NCBI GenBank assembly: GCA_905221605.1 | Contig: CAJNDS010000344.1 | Coordinates: forward strand, 96,454-160,453 | Direction: 5' to 3' | Length of the DNA stretch: 64,000 nucleotides | Source: Symbiodinium natans | Taxonomy: Eukaryota > Sar > Dinophyceae > Suessiales > Symbiodiniaceae | In this document: positions 63,350 through 64,000 of the stretch, one piece after another | Layout: every line of letters starts with the position of its first letter | Numbering within the stretch: the first letter of the stretch is position 1 | Program-made: the position numbers and the translations under genes | Notes under the pieces: model-generated | What the model was told of the DNA's origin: nothing | The model's database searches: none | What the model saw: the letters and a program-made list of their open reading frames with translations, nothing else

Positions 63350-64000
63350 GGCGCAGCATAGTCCAGGTGCAGATGTCGAAATACAGTGAAATACAGTGTG
63401 ACATGTTCATGAGAGCACGATGTCAGGTTCGGAACGCTTGGAGAACGCTGCATCGGTCCCACTTCCAGCCCCGAAAGAGAAGGCAGAACACGCAAGCTGA
63501 ATTAGTTGCAACATCGGGTCCCACTTGCATCCTGTTGTCATGACGCTTCAGCTCATGCCGACTGATAGTTTTGAACGGGTGCAGAGCCGCAGTACCAAGA
63601 GCACAAGAAATGGTGCAGAGCACTCCAAGATGTTCTGTGATTCCACGGCTCATTCATGTTTCATGCCCGAAGGTGGCAGGCGTACTCAACTACACATACA
63701 TGGAAGACAAGTGCTCCAATTGAGGCTGATGATTTCCAAGCACAACAAAAATGTTTTTTTGCTGTCATTGTCGTGTGTCGGTGATGAGCGCCTGGAGCAG
63801 CCGATTCTTTTGATAGCTGGCTGAACTATGCAGATTGGAACAACCACTCAGATCCGCACAGGGGAAATCGACGTCAACCAGCTGCGTCCCACAATACATT
63901 GCGTCTAAGTGCATTCATTCGTTATCTCCCACGGTGGCGTTTGCCAATCCATCCAATCGCCCAATCTTTCCCGCTACCTGGGCATGGGAGATCTCCATTA
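63350..64000. other. No exon assigned
   Basis: The last exons of the 6-phosphogluconate dehydrogenase gene would be expected here or beyond the window. Weak frames (TDSFERVQSRSTKSTRNG; QIGTTTQIRTGEIDVNQLR) do not match that family. Confidence 0.4.

Noticed and set aside
62715-63410. 231-codon minus-strand open frame
   Set aside because: It is antisense to the recognised 6-phosphogluconate dehydrogenase exon at 63277-63349 and reads as its shadow.

Overview
The window reads as nuclear DNA of a dinoflagellate, most likely of the Symbiodiniaceae type. Coding sequence comes as many short exons (about 23-140 nt). Almost every recognisable junction ends in AG, while the donors are mostly GC or GA and less often GT. 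Long simple-sequence tracts (TG, GCGT, poly-C, GA) separate the exons, and scattered TTTAGGG-like motifs occur. No prokaryotic features (operons, ribosome binding sites), rRNA, tRNA or CRISPR were recognised. Almost no single open frame is a real gene here; the genes had to be read by joining exons in compatible phase.

The best-supported locus is a plus-strand acyl-CoA synthetase (ANL/AMP-binding family) at about 47.8-60.1 kb. It is reconstructed as about 29 exons encoding about 595 residues, carries all the main adenylation motifs, and ends in S-K-L-stop, a type 1 peroxisomal targeting signal. Directly downstream on the same strand (60.4 to at least 63.35 kb) lie exons of the C-terminal domain of 6-phosphogluconate dehydrogenase; its N-terminal NADP-binding half was not found. 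Same-strand, closely spaced genes fit known dinoflagellate gene arrays.

The rest is coding-like but unrecognised. At 3.26-4.40 kb is a phase-consistent run of exons for an acidic, then helical protein. At 0.6-0.9 and 5.3-9.7 kb there are Gly-rich and membrane-segment exons. At 27.4-30.5 kb there is a charged, helical protein with a weak kinesin-like patch. At 39.6-41.55 kb there is a clear multi-exon coiled-coil protein, possibly ending near 47.27 kb. Between about 9 and 27 kb good-looking open frames occur on both strands and I could not decide the strand for most of them.

Repeats include a 650-bp TG array (20.9-21.5 kb), a 2.4-kb G/T-rich composite satellite (34.5-36.9 kb), a 61-nt poly-C run, several 62-79 bp tandem duplications, a possible small mobile element with hairpin-bearing direct repeats (1.9-2.6 kb) and an inverted-repeat element (30.6-30.9 kb). 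Exon models come from eye-level reading; no alignment or transcript data were used.
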